From Aureimonas altamirensis (lineage in GTDB: Bacteria > Pseudomonadota > Alphaproteobacteria > Rhizobiales > Rhizobiaceae): a stretch of DNA of 64,000 nt. Below, piece by piece: positions 25,337-33,882 of this stretch (the stretch's first letter is position 1; each line of letters begins with the position of its first letter). The position numbers and the translations under genes were made by a program. The notes below the pieces were generated by a model, which worked only from the letters and a program-made list of their open reading frames with translations, did not search any database and was not told the DNA's origin. The stretch covers positions 26,188 through 90,187 of the forward strand of contig NZ_JAMQCO010000012.1 of NCBI RefSeq assembly GCF_023702225.1. The letters are read 5' to 3'.

Positions 25337-26086
25337 TTACAATAGCTTAGATGCTCGGTTAATAATCGAGTGGGAATAGGGGGTACAGGCAGGCGGCTCA
25401 CCACTGGCTACTAACGGCGTGCGCTCCCAGCCATTGGTCGTCTTCACCTCGATCAGCCGATCGCTGCCATCGATGTCGAAGCTCAGGATGTCATAGCCGG
25501 CGCCGTCGCCATCGATATCCGACACCCAGCGGATGCGTTCGGCAAGATCGGTCCGACCGGCGGCAATAAGGCTGGCACGCTCATGAGCGAGGACGCGCTC
25601 TTCGCCGGCGCGACCCAACGCGCGATTGCGCGCATCGCGCTCGGCCACATCGTACTTCCGAGCGATGGTGGTCATCTGCTCGAGCTCGTCGGGCGGCGGT
25701 GCATTCCGGAGCGTCGGTGGCAGGCCGATCCATAGCATCGCCTCTTCACGAAGCGCCGAAAGCGATGGCCCCACCGGCACTGGCACGGCCGATGCGAGCC
25801 AATCCGGATGACGCTGGAGCCAACGCACTACCGCATCGACGAGCGAGGCCTGGAAATTGAACGCCGGCTTGTAGCCTCGGATCCAGTCCTCACCGAGACC
25901 CTGGAGAACGGCGCTGATGTTCTGATGCTTATATTCGATCGAGCCGCGGGGCCGATCGATCACACCTTGCAGCAAACGGTTATGCTCGGCTTTGCTGTAG
26001 GGTCGCCCGGCGATGTCGTCGCCAAGCATCGCGAAATAATCCGCGACGATCGCATCATTCTGCTGATCCGACCAGTCACCTGCCAT
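25337..26086 (-). pseudogene. DUF3883 protein, 3'-truncated
   Basis: From the ATG at 26086 the protein begins MAGDWSDQQNDAIVADYFAM, has the family's N-terminal ENRPYSKAEHN-like segment (GRPYSKAEHNRLLQGV) and enters the DUF3883 domain (LGRAGEERVLAHERASLI, then DRLIEVKTTNGWERTP). In relatives FF-x-S-x-N-E and about 60 more residues follow. Here homology ends near 25415 and 25 unrelated residues run to a stop. DUF3883 is a nuclease-like domain often found in defence loci. The loss lies beside the att core, so it was probably caused by integration or excision of the island. Confidence 0.75.
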
Positions 26087-26286
26087 GTCGGCTCGCGAGC
26101 CGGGGGTCGAGCTGGACGCGGCCCGTATCATGTCAGCAATCGTACTGGCGCACCGAGCGCCGGTCCGGCTTCGGCGAGCAAGCTTCTGCAGCGCGTCGCG
26201 GCCTCCGGGCATCTCGATCAGTCGGGCGCCCGGACGGCAACTGACGCCCGGGGCGATACCGCATCGTCCTGCAGGCCGGCTGCTTA

Positions 26287-27225
26287 TCATCGCTCCGGCA
26301 GCAGGATATGTTCGAGGCGGTCATCCGGCGGAAGGTCGAAGCGCCCGATGCCCCAGTTCTCCGCACGCCAATCGGCCTTTGCCTCTTCGATACGCTCCCG
26401 CGAAGACGCCACGAAATTCCACCAGATATAACGCGGTCCCGGCAACGTCGCCCCACCGAGGATCATCAGCCTGGCACCGCGATCGCCCGCCGCAACCGTG
26501 ATCCTGTCGCCGGGACGGAAGATCATCATCTGCGGCGCCCGATATTCCTGCCCGGCAATCGAGATCGATCCTTCGACGATGTATATGCCCCGATCTTCGT
26601 GGTCGTCGGGCAGTGGAAGCCGATGCCCCGCGTCCAGTTGCACATCTGCGTAGAAGGCTTCCGAGAGCATGCTCGCGGGCGCATGCTCGCCATAGGCCGA
26701 GCCCAGGATCAAGCGAACGGAAACCCCCTCGTCACCAATGACGGGCAGGGCATCGCGGCCATGATGCTCGAAGGCCGGCTGCATTTCCTCGTGGCTTTCC
26801 GGCAGGGCCAGCCAGGTCTGGATGCCGAACAGGCTGCTCGGACCGCTTCGCGCGGCCGTCGTCGTGCGTTCCGAATGGGTGACGCCGCGTCCGGCGATCA
26901 TCCAGTTCAGTTCTCCGGGGCGGATGATCTGGTTTGCGCCGGTGCTGTCACGGTGATGAAACTCACCCCGGAACAGATATGTAACGGTTCCCAGCCCGCT
27001 GTGCGGGTGCGGGCGGACGTCGACACCTTGCCCGGTCAAAAGCTCGGCCGGTCCGGCCTGATCGAAGAAGATGAACGGTCCGACCATCTGTCGTTTCGGC
27101 GCAGGCAATGCGCGCCTCACTTCGAAGCCACCGAGGTCCCGCGAGCGCGGTACGATCAGGGTCTCGATCGCGTCGGCGTCGATCGCGTCGGGGCAGCCCG
27201 GTTCGAATGAAGGGTTCCAACTCAT
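26287..27225 (-). CDS. Pirin family protein
   Basis: A 312-residue bicupin. The N-terminal cupin carries the metal ligands in DVRPHPHSGLGTVTYLF and EFHHRD, followed by GELNWMIAGRGVTHSE, all standard for pirins; the second cupin (IYIVEGSISIAGQEYRAPQM) lacks them. The C-terminus RYIWWNFVASSRERIEEAK is typical as well. Bacterial pirins bind Fe or Ni, and some are quercetinases or regulators. Transcribed toward the DUF3883 remnant, with its own promoter in the 407-base gap upstream. Confidence 0.92.
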   Translation of the reverse strand: MSWNPSFEPGCPDAIDADAIETLIVPRSRDLGGFEVRRALPAPKRQMVGPFIFFDQAGPAELLTGQGVDVRPHPHSGLGTVTYLFRGEFHHRDSTGANQIIRPGELNWMIAGRGVTHSERTTTAARSGPSSLFGIQTWLALPESHEEMQPAFEHHGRDALPVIGDEGVSVRLILGSAYGEHAPASMLSEAFYADVQLDAGHRLPLPDDHEDRGIYIVEGSISIAGQEYRAPQMMIFRPGDRITVAAGDRGARLMILGGATLPGPRYIWWNFVASSRERIEEAKADWRAENWGIGRFDLPPDDRLEHILLPER

Positions 27226-27632
27226 GGCGCGGCTTCCCCGTCTTGATCGCCGCGACGTTACGGAACGCACCGGACAATCACCAGATTCGAGCACCGGAAA
27301 TCTGTGTCGCCGATAAGGGAACGGGCGCGCATCCCATGATCGCTGCGTAGAACACGACGACACGCAGAGGAAGAAACGGCCCCCGAAAATTGGTCTCATA
27401 AAACTATTAATGCATATGATAACGTGTAAAATAGCATCGGTTTAAACCTATGCGTGATTCGCGCGCGCATGGTGGAACGAGATCGACGCTCAACGACAAG
27501 CTGCATCTTGAAATGTCATATAAAGGAAAATACAGTTCGGACATCGCCGAGAATTCGGTTCAGGGAGAACCTGAACTACAATTTTTAGTAGATGTTTCGA
27601 TCAGTGATTGAATCTATAATTGCGGAGTTGCC
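27226..27632. other. Divergent promoter region pirin/sapC
   Basis: 407 bases with AT-rich patches (around 27395-27445 and 27520-27625) and no gene. The pirin and SapC-like promoters must both lie here. GGAG at 27624-27627 serves as ribosome site for the ATG at 27633. Confidence 0.4.
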
Positions 27633-28415
27633 ATGAATACGTCTGTAGAATCCAGCGAAGCGCCATCCGTCGACGCGATGCTGCCGCTCTTCTATCGCAA
27701 GCCGACGCTTCTGCGTTCGGATGCGCATGCCGGCTTCGGCCTGCGGCGCGATGCCACCGCCTCCTTTGCCGCCAGCGCGACTGCGATCCCCATCGTCGCC
27801 AGCGAATTCGCCGCGGCCGGCCGCCAATATCCGATCGTGTTCACCAATGACGATGCGGCGATGCCCGTCATCGTCACCGGCATCGAAGCCGGCAAGAACC
27901 TCTTCGTCCAGGCGGATGGCCGCTGGAAGCAAGGCTTCTACGTGCCCGCCTACATCCGCCGCTATCCCTTCATCGGCATCACCATGTCGAGCGAGGAGCG
28001 GATCATGCTCGGCTTCGACGAAGAGAGCGACAGCATCACCGCGGCGGGCTCCGATGTCGATGCGCTTCCCCTGTTCGACGATGCCGGCAACCCGACGGAC
28101 GTCAGCCAGCGCGCCATCGACCTGTGCGAGAACTACGCGGCGGAGCACAGGCAGATCAAAAGCTTCGGCGCCGCGCTGCTGGAACACAAGCTGCTGGTCG
28201 AGCGCAATGCCCAGATCCGACGCGACGACGACGATATCGTCGCCCAGATCAGCAGTTTCCGCGTGATCGACGAGGCCGCGTTGCGGGCGCTTCCGCAGGA
28301 CGTCGTCCTCGAATTCCACGCGAAGGGCTGGTTGCATCTGGTCATCCTTCACCTGGCCTCCCAGCTCAGCTGGCAGTCGGTGATCTCGGCCGCTTCCCCG
28401 CAGGCCCTTTCCTGA
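27633..28415 (+). CDS. SapC family protein
   Basis: A 260-residue protein of the SapC family (PF07277): RSDAHAGFGLRRDATASFAA, then IPIVASEFAAAGRQYPIVFT and FYVPAYIRRYPFI. The family is named after a Campylobacter S-layer-region gene, but in proteobacteria its role is unknown; no signal peptide or membrane segment is seen here, so the protein is probably cytoplasmic. It is monocistronic, between divergent pirin and convergent L,D-transpeptidase genes. Confidence 0.88.
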   Translation: MNTSVESSEAPSVDAMLPLFYRKPTLLRSDAHAGFGLRRDATASFAASATAIPIVASEFAAAGRQYPIVFTNDDAAMPVIVTGIEAGKNLFVQADGRWKQGFYVPAYIRRYPFIGITMSSEERIMLGFDEESDSITAAGSDVDALPLFDDAGNPTDVSQRAIDLCENYAAEHRQIKSFGAALLEHKLLVERNAQIRRDDDDIVAQISSFRVIDEAALRALPQDVVLEFHAKGWLHLVILHLASQLSWQSVISAASPQALS

Positions 28416-28518
28416 GCCTCAACCTTTCCGGACGGCCGGCCGCGATGGTACATCGGGGCCGGCCTCGCGGTTTCTTACGCGCACTCCGGCGCTGCCGGCC
28501 GCCGACGTCGCCTTACCA

Positions 28519-29280
28519 TCAGGCGCTTCCGGACGCCGGCTCCCATCCTTGAGCCATGGGCGCGCCGGGCAGGCCTCCCTGATAGACGACGATAGGGCTT
28601 CCGTCCCGGACCGTGTCGTACAGATGGATGACATCCTGGTTCAGAAGACGGATACAGCCGGATGAGACCGCCTTGCCGATGGACCACGGCTGGAACGTTC
28701 CGTGCAGGCGATACAGCGTGTCCGCGCCGTTCTGGTGGATGTACAGGGCCCGTGCGCCCAGCGGGTTTCGCGGGCCGGGGTCCATTCCGCCATTGGCGAT
28801 GCTGTAGGGCTCCAGTTCGGGTTGGCGCGCCACCATGGAATCCGGCGGCGTCCAGCGCGGCCATTCCCGCTTATAGGCGATGACGGCCCGGCCGTCCCAG
28901 GCAAAGCCGTCGCGGCCGACGCCGATTCCGTATCGCGTCGCCATGCCGTTCTGTCCGACATGGTAGAGATACTTGGCCTGCGTATCCACTACGACGGTGC
29001 CCGGCCTTTCCGCATGGGGAAAGGCGACTTCCTGCCGCCACAGATGTTGCGGCACGCGAGCCACGTCGACGGCTTCGATGGGGAAACGCTCGTTCGGCAT
29101 GGCCTGGTACATCAGGGGCACTGCCGGTGGTGGGGGCGGGGCCGGTGGCGCCGGCGGTACGGGTGGTACGGGGGTGGCCGTGACGCAGCCGCCAAGCAGG
29201 AAGGCACTGCCGCCGGCCAGGAGGCCGCGTCGCGTCAGCCTGCCGGGTCCGGTCCGGGCTTCGGTTGTTCTATCAGTCAT
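28519..29280 (-). CDS. L,D-transpeptidase (YkuD), lipoprotein
   Basis: A 253-residue protein. The N-terminus has a twin-arginine-like RRGLLAGGSAFLLGGC, where LLGGC is a lipobox, then a proline-rich linker (about 37-53). The YkuD domain ends with LYRLHGTFQPWSIGKAVSSG plus CIRL, containing the catalytic His and Cys. L,D-transpeptidases make 3-3 peptidoglycan cross-links or attach proteins to it in the periplasm. Length is usual for rhizobial members of this large paralogous family. Confidence 0.93.
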   Translation of the reverse strand: MTDRTTEARTGPGRLTRRGLLAGGSAFLLGGCVTATPVPPVPPAPPAPPPPPAVPLMYQAMPNERFPIEAVDVARVPQHLWRQEVAFPHAERPGTVVVDTQAKYLYHVGQNGMATRYGIGVGRDGFAWDGRAVIAYKREWPRWTPPDSMVARQPELEPYSIANGGMDPGPRNPLGARALYIHQNGADTLYRLHGTFQPWSIGKAVSSGCIRLLNQDVIHLYDTVRDGSPIVVYQGGLPGAPMAQGWEPASGSA

Positions 29281-29358
29281 GATTGTCTCGCTTCGTCTCG
29301 TAAAGTCGCGGCGCTCAAGGCGCCACGGGCTTCGACGGTCCGTTCCGGAAAGGGTGGC

Positions 29359-29679
29359 CTATGGAAGCGAGCGTCGCGGTGGCTTGTCGCCCGGCGGCAC
29401 GTGCCGGGAAACGGCAATTTCGGTGAAGCGCAGGAACGCCTGTTCGCTGCCGCTGTCGCGCTGCGGCAGGATGTGGACGGGCAGGATGCTGGAAGCGACC
29501 TGGCAATAGAACAGCCGCGCCTCGTCCGACCATGTGTCGCCGAGCTCGGATGCCGCGTCGACGACGACACGCTGCTGATGGCAACCGGCGCGTTCGGCCG
29601 CCCGCTCGGCCGCGGCGACCGGGCCGAGAAGGGACATCGCCGTAACGATGGCGATCAACAGAACACGCAAGGCAACCAA
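29359..29679 (-). CDS. Small secreted hypothetical protein
   Basis: A 106-residue frame with an N-terminal signal peptide (VALRVLLIAIVTAMSLLGPV, then AAAE) and a short mature part with two cysteines (AGCHQQ and LFYCQV) that could form a disulfide. No family is recognised. It is read in the same direction as the L,D-transpeptidase gene 78 bases downstream. Alternative frames in this stretch exist, so the gene is only moderately supported. Confidence 0.45.
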   Translation of the reverse strand: MVALRVLLIAIVTAMSLLGPVAAAERAAERAGCHQQRVVVDAASELGDTWSDEARLFYCQVASSILPVHILPQRDSGSEQAFLRFTEIAVSRHVPPGDKPPRRSLP

Positions 29680-29749
29680 CGGTCGCTGAACCTCGATGTA
29701 TGAAGACAGAGCGACCGATAGCGTTGCAAGGTGTCGAGACTTGGGCGCT

Positions 29750-30676
29750 CTATAGTGCCGCGCGCGAGTCGGTACGGGCGAGGCGGGCGAGCAGGTAATC
29801 CACCTCTTGTCTGGCGGTGTCGGACAGGCTTCCGCCCGGCTTGCGCTGCCGGTCGCAGGCGATGGCGCCCCGCTTTTTCAAGATGTATTTGCGGACCGCA
29901 AGCCCGACGCCCTGCTGCTGCTCGTAGCGGATAAGCGGCAGGTGCGCGTCGAACAGGTCGTGCGCATCGTCGCGTCGGCCTGCCTTTTGCAGGGCTGCCA
30001 GCTCGGCCAGCATGTCAGGAAAGGCGTAGCCCGTCATCGCGCCATCGGCGCCGCGCTCTCCTTCGAAATCCAGGAACAGACCGCCATTTCCGCACAGGAT
30101 GGACAGCGGGCGCAGGCTGCCCTCGGCCTGCCAGCGCCGCAAGGTGGAGATCTTCTCCAGCCCGGGCCAGTCCTCGTGCTTCAGCATCACGCAGGAGGGC
30201 AAGGCATCCACGATGCGGCGGATGACGCCGGGCGTCATGACGACGGACAGCGTCAGCGGATAATCCTGCAGCACGAAGGGGATGTCGCCGCCGATGGCGT
30301 CTACCGCATCGGTGAAATAGGAGACGATCTGGTCGTCGGTGCGCAGGTTGGGTGTCGGCGCGATCATCACGCCGGCGGCGCCGAGGTCCATCGAATCCCT
30401 TGCCAGTGCCTTCATCGCGGCAAAGCCGGGGGCGGAAACGCCGACGACGACGGGCACCGGCGCGCGCGCGACCATGCGGCGGACGACGAGCCGCGCTTCC
30501 TCCGCGTCGAGCTTCTGGGCCTCGCCCATGATCCCGAGGATGGTGAGCCCGGTCGCCCCGGATTCGACGTAGAAATCGGTGAGCCGGTCCAGCGAGGCTT
30601 CATCGAGCCGGCCTGCTTCGTCGAAGGGTGTCGCGGCGATCGGAAAGACGCCGGCGGCTTCTGCTGAAAGATTCAT
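29750..30676 (-). CDS. Dihydrodipicolinate synthase (DapA) family lyase
   Basis: A 308-residue TIM-barrel protein: FPIAATPFDEAGRLDEASLD, LTILGIMGEAQKL, and VMLKHED with the likely Schiff-base Lys; the Tyr of the proton relay is in LQDYPLT. This superfamily includes DapA, NanA, KDPG/KDG-type aldolases and 5-keto-4-deoxyglucarate dehydratases. It is the last gene of an operon with a CitE-like lyase and CoA-transferase, so a catabolic aldolase or dehydratase acting on a 2-keto acid is more likely than lysine synthesis. Start overlaps the CitE stop by 4 bases. Confidence 0.85.
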   Translation of the reverse strand: MNLSAEAAGVFPIAATPFDEAGRLDEASLDRLTDFYVESGATGLTILGIMGEAQKLDAEEARLVVRRMVARAPVPVVVGVSAPGFAAMKALARDSMDLGAAGVMIAPTPNLRTDDQIVSYFTDAVDAIGGDIPFVLQDYPLTLSVVMTPGVIRRIVDALPSCVMLKHEDWPGLEKISTLRRWQAEGSLRPLSILCGNGGLFLDFEGERGADGAMTGYAFPDMLAELAALQKAGRRDDAHDLFDAHLPLIRYEQQQGVGLAVRKYILKKRGAIACDRQRKPGGSLSDTARQEVDYLLARLARTDSRAAL

Positions 30677-31578
30677 GATTGCTCTCGCTGAATGCTGAGG
30701 GACGGGCCCGAAGGGTGTGTCCCGGCCGATATATCCTGCCGCCCGGCGCGTGCCAGCACGGAGCGGGCGCGGCCGACGACAGGCGCGTCTATGAAGCGGC
30801 CATCCAGCGTGAAGGCGCCGACGCCTTCGTCCGCCGCCGCATCGCTGGCCGCCACCACGCGGCTGGCCCAGTCGATATCGGCCTGCGATGGTGCGAAGGC
30901 CGCGTTGAGGATGGGGACGATGGCAGGGTGGATGCAGCTCGCGCCATCGAAGCCGAAGCGCCGCGCTTCTTCTGCCGCCGCGCGCATGGCCGCTGCGTCC
31001 GCATAATCGGCGACGCTGCGCAGGAGGCCGAAGGACAAAACCCGCTCGGCCTTCGCCGCCATATGGATGAGCAGTTTCGGAAGGCGCAGCACGTCGGGCG
31101 CCGCCTCCGCGTCCATTGCGGTGGCAAGGTCCTCGCCGCCGCCTGCAAGGGCGAGCACGCGGGGCCCGCGTGCGATCGGCCGCGCGTCGAAGATCGCTCC
31201 CGGATCCTCCAGCAGGGGAATGAAGGGCATCGGCTGCCGCGCCAGCTCCTCCTCGATGGGAGCCAGAAGTCCTTCCAAGGCGGCAAGGGTTTCCGGGCTT
31301 TTCGTCTTGGGGACGACGAGGCCGTCGGCCCCGGCCCGACAGGCGGCGGCGGCATCGAGCGAGATGAGTTCGGGCTCGGAGTTGATGCGCACGAAGACCT
31401 TGGCGCCGCCACGGGCCACTTCCGGTACGGACCGGACCAGCGCGTCCCTGGCGTCGGCCTTGGCATTTGGCGCGACCGCATCCTCCAGATCCAGGATGAT
31501 CGCGTCGGCGCCGCGCTTGTGCGCACCCCCGATGAAGCGCTCGCTGGAAGCCGGCACGTAGAGAAGCGAGCGGATCAT
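30673..31578 (-). CDS. CitE-like CoA-ester lyase (HpcH/HpaI aldolase family)
   Basis: A 301-residue protein: MIRSLLYVPASSERFIGGA at the start, ADAIILDLEDAVAPNAKADA with the Mg-binding ED, FVRINS, and FDGASCIHPAIVPILNAAF at the end are hallmarks of the CitE/malyl-CoA lyase group. These enzymes cleave beta-hydroxyacyl-CoA esters such as malyl-CoA or citramalyl-CoA into acetyl-CoA plus a 2-keto acid. The neighbouring CaiB/BaiF transferase would supply the CoA ester. It overlaps both neighbours by 4 bases. The substrate is not determined. Confidence 0.87.
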   Translation of the reverse strand: MIRSLLYVPASSERFIGGAHKRGADAIILDLEDAVAPNAKADARDALVRSVPEVARGGAKVFVRINSEPELISLDAAAACRAGADGLVVPKTKSPETLAALEGLLAPIEEELARQPMPFIPLLEDPGAIFDARPIARGPRVLALAGGGEDLATAMDAEAAPDVLRLPKLLIHMAAKAERVLSFGLLRSVADYADAAAMRAAAEEARRFGFDGASCIHPAIVPILNAAFAPSQADIDWASRVVAASDAAADEGVGAFTLDGRFIDAPVVGRARSVLARAGRQDISAGTHPSGPSLSIQREQS

Positions 31579-32804
31579 GCCTGATCCTCCTTATCGCCGG
31601 GCGCTTCGGTGAGATCGGCGGGCGCCTCGAACCCGAGTTCGGCGAGGATCTCGGCCGTGTGCTGGCCGAGGCCGGGGGCCGGGCGTCTCCAGACGCCGGG
31701 CGTACCCGACATGCGCGGCACGATGTTGTGCATGGGAAGGCTGCCATTGTCGGCGTCTTCCACATCGACGATGATGCCCCGCTCGCGGAAATGGGGATCC
31801 TGCGCGATGTCGGCGATGTCGTAGACGGGCCCGACGGTTGCGCCGGCCTCGCGCATGATGCGCAATGCGGTCGCGCGGTCGCGGGTGGCGAACCATTCTC
31901 CCAGCGCCGCGTCGATCAGCGGGCGATGCTTCACACGGGCCTCGTTGGTGGCAAAGCGCGGATCGGTCTTCATGTCGTCCCGCCCGATGATGCCGAATAT
32001 GCGCATCGCGACCACCTGCGTGGAGCCGGACAGGGCGACATACTTGCCGTCGCCGCACAGATAGACGTTCCGCGGGGCGCTCGTATTGGACGCGCTGCCG
32101 ACACGCTGCTTGACCTTGCCCGTCAGGGCATGGATCGACGCCTCCGGACCCAGCACCGAAAAGATCGGCTCCAGCAGCGACAGGTCGATGACCTGGCCGC
32201 GCGACAGGCCGCGCTGGCGCGCCAAAAGCGCCATGGACACGGCCTGGGCGCCCTGTATGCCGGCGATCATGTCGGCGAGCGCCAGCGGAGGAAGGACAGG
32301 CTCCCGGTCCGGAAAGCCGGTGCGGGCGGCAAAGCCGCTCATGGCTTCGACCAGCGTGCCGAAGCCGGGGAGGCCGGCGTAGGGGCCCGTCTGCCCGAAG
32401 CCCGAAATCCGTACGATGACAAGGTCGGGGTTCGCTTCCAGAAGAAGCTCCGGCGCAAGGCCCATCCTTTCCAGCGTGCCCGGCCGGAAGTTCTCGATGA
32501 AGACATCCGCCGTCCGCAGCAACGCCAGCAGCGCGTCCTTCTGTGCGGGCTCGCGCAGGTTCAGCATCACCGAGCGCTTGTTGCGCCCGTAGGTCTTCCA
32601 GTGCAGCGACTGGCCGTCATCGCGCCAGTCGCGCAGGGGATCGCCTGCGGGCGCCTCCACCTTGATGACGTCGGCGCCGAAATCGGCCAATTGCAGCGAC
32701 AGCATGTTTCCGGCCACGAGGCGGGAAAGATCTACGACGCGGATTCCCTGCAACGGGCCCGTCCGGCCCGCATCGAAGCGGATCGTCGACTGTGCGGTGT
32801 CCAT
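31575..32804 (-). CDS. CaiB/BaiF family CoA-transferase (family III)
   Basis: A 409-residue protein with family III motifs: GIRVVDLSRLVAGNMLSLQL, ADFGADVIKVEAPAGDPLRD, and IVRISGFGQTGPYAGLPGFG; the catalytic Asp is expected in PLALADMIAGIQGA. These enzymes move CoA between organic acids. In itaconate, mesaconate and citramalate pathways such a transferase works with a CitE-like lyase, as encoded immediately downstream. It begins one base after the ABC ATPase stop, so uptake and activation genes share a transcript. Confidence 0.9.
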   Translation of the reverse strand: MDTAQSTIRFDAGRTGPLQGIRVVDLSRLVAGNMLSLQLADFGADVIKVEAPAGDPLRDWRDDGQSLHWKTYGRNKRSVMLNLREPAQKDALLALLRTADVFIENFRPGTLERMGLAPELLLEANPDLVIVRISGFGQTGPYAGLPGFGTLVEAMSGFAARTGFPDREPVLPPLALADMIAGIQGAQAVSMALLARQRGLSRGQVIDLSLLEPIFSVLGPEASIHALTGKVKQRVGSASNTSAPRNVYLCGDGKYVALSGSTQVVAMRIFGIIGRDDMKTDPRFATNEARVKHRPLIDAALGEWFATRDRATALRIMREAGATVGPVYDIADIAQDPHFRERGIIVDVEDADNGSLPMHNIVPRMSGTPGVWRRPAPGLGQHTAEILAELGFEAPADLTEAPGDKEDQA

Positions 32805-32805
32805 G

Positions 32806-33882
32806 TCAGGCGGCCTCCGGCCCTGCGGCGAAGATCGCGGTCGCCTGTTGCGGTATGCGTACGAAGACGCGGTCCTGGTGCACCGGCTGCGTGGTCTGGA
32901 TGCGGAAGGTTTCGCCCGCGCCGGCAAGCTCGTACTGGTAGACGGAGCCGAGATAGGTGCCGGACCGCACTTCCGCGGCAAAGCCGTTTTCGGCCGGGCC
33001 CTGGACGATCTCGATCTTCTCCGGCCGAATGGCGACGACGAGCGTTCCGTCGCCGCCGGCCTCGCCCGCGCAAGCGCGGATCTGCGTCCCGTCGGCCAGG
33101 GCGACCGTCGCCCCCGCGCCATCCTGGCCCAGCATTCGGCCAGACAGAAAGTTGGAAGATCCGATGAAGTCGGCCACAAAGGCGTCGGCGGGCGTCTCGT
33201 AGATTTCAGTCGGCGTGCCCAGTTGCCGCATGCGGCCCATGCTCATGACCGCGATCCTGTCGGACACGGCCAGCGCCTCGGCCTGATCGTGCGTGACGTA
33301 GATCGTGGTGACGCCCAGCCGCTCCTGCAGTTCCCGCAGCCAGACGCGGGCCCGCTCGCGCAGCTTTGCGTCGAGGTTCGAAAGAGGCTCGTCCAGAAGC
33401 AGCAGGCCGGGGCGGTAGACGAGGGCGCGCGCCAGGGCCACGCGCTGCTGCTGGCCTCCCGACAATTCGAATGGATAGCGTTCGGCGTAGGGCATCATCT
33501 CCACGAGGCCCAGCGCCTCCGCGATCTTCTCGTCGCGCTCGGCCCGGCCGATGCGCCGCAACTGCAACGGAAAGGCGAGATTTTCGGCAACGGTCTTGTG
33601 GGGCCAGAGCGCGTAGCTCTGGAAGACGAGGCCGATATTGCGCCGTTCCGGCGGAACGTCTACGCCGCCTTCTCCGTCGAAGAGGACTCGGTCGCCGATG
33701 CGGATGGTGCCGGACGTGGCCTTGTTGAGCCCGGCGATGGAAAACAGGGTGGTGGACTTGCCGCAGCCGGACGGTCCGAGAAGAGTGAGGAACTCGCCCT
33801 TCGGAACGACGATCGACACATCGCGGACCGCGGTGACGGCGCCGTAGCGGATGGTGAGTTTATCGAGGACGAGGTCAGCCAT
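32806..33882 (-). CDS. ABC transporter ATP-binding protein, Fe3+/spermidine/putrescine type
   Basis: A 358-residue ATPase: Walker A LGPSGCGKSTTLFSIAG, signature LSGGQQQRVALARAL, Walker B GLLLLDEPLSNLDAKLRERA, H-loop TIYVTHDQAEAL, and a C-terminal TOBE domain (GDGTLVVAIRPEKIEIVQGP). It energises the importer formed with the two-domain permease upstream, which it overlaps by 8 bases, and with the binding protein at 35686-36786. Substrate probably an organic acid or organophosphonate-like compound, judged from the operon. Confidence 0.92.
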   Translation of the reverse strand: MADLVLDKLTIRYGAVTAVRDVSIVVPKGEFLTLLGPSGCGKSTTLFSIAGLNKATSGTIRIGDRVLFDGEGGVDVPPERRNIGLVFQSYALWPHKTVAENLAFPLQLRRIGRAERDEKIAEALGLVEMMPYAERYPFELSGGQQQRVALARALVYRPGLLLLDEPLSNLDAKLRERARVWLRELQERLGVTTIYVTHDQAEALAVSDRIAVMSMGRMRQLGTPTEIYETPADAFVADFIGSSNFLSGRMLGQDGAGATVALADGTQIRACAGEAGGDGTLVVAIRPEKIEIVQGPAENGFAAEVRSGTYLGSVYQYELAGAGETFRIQTTQPVHQDRVFVRIPQQATAIFAAGPEAA

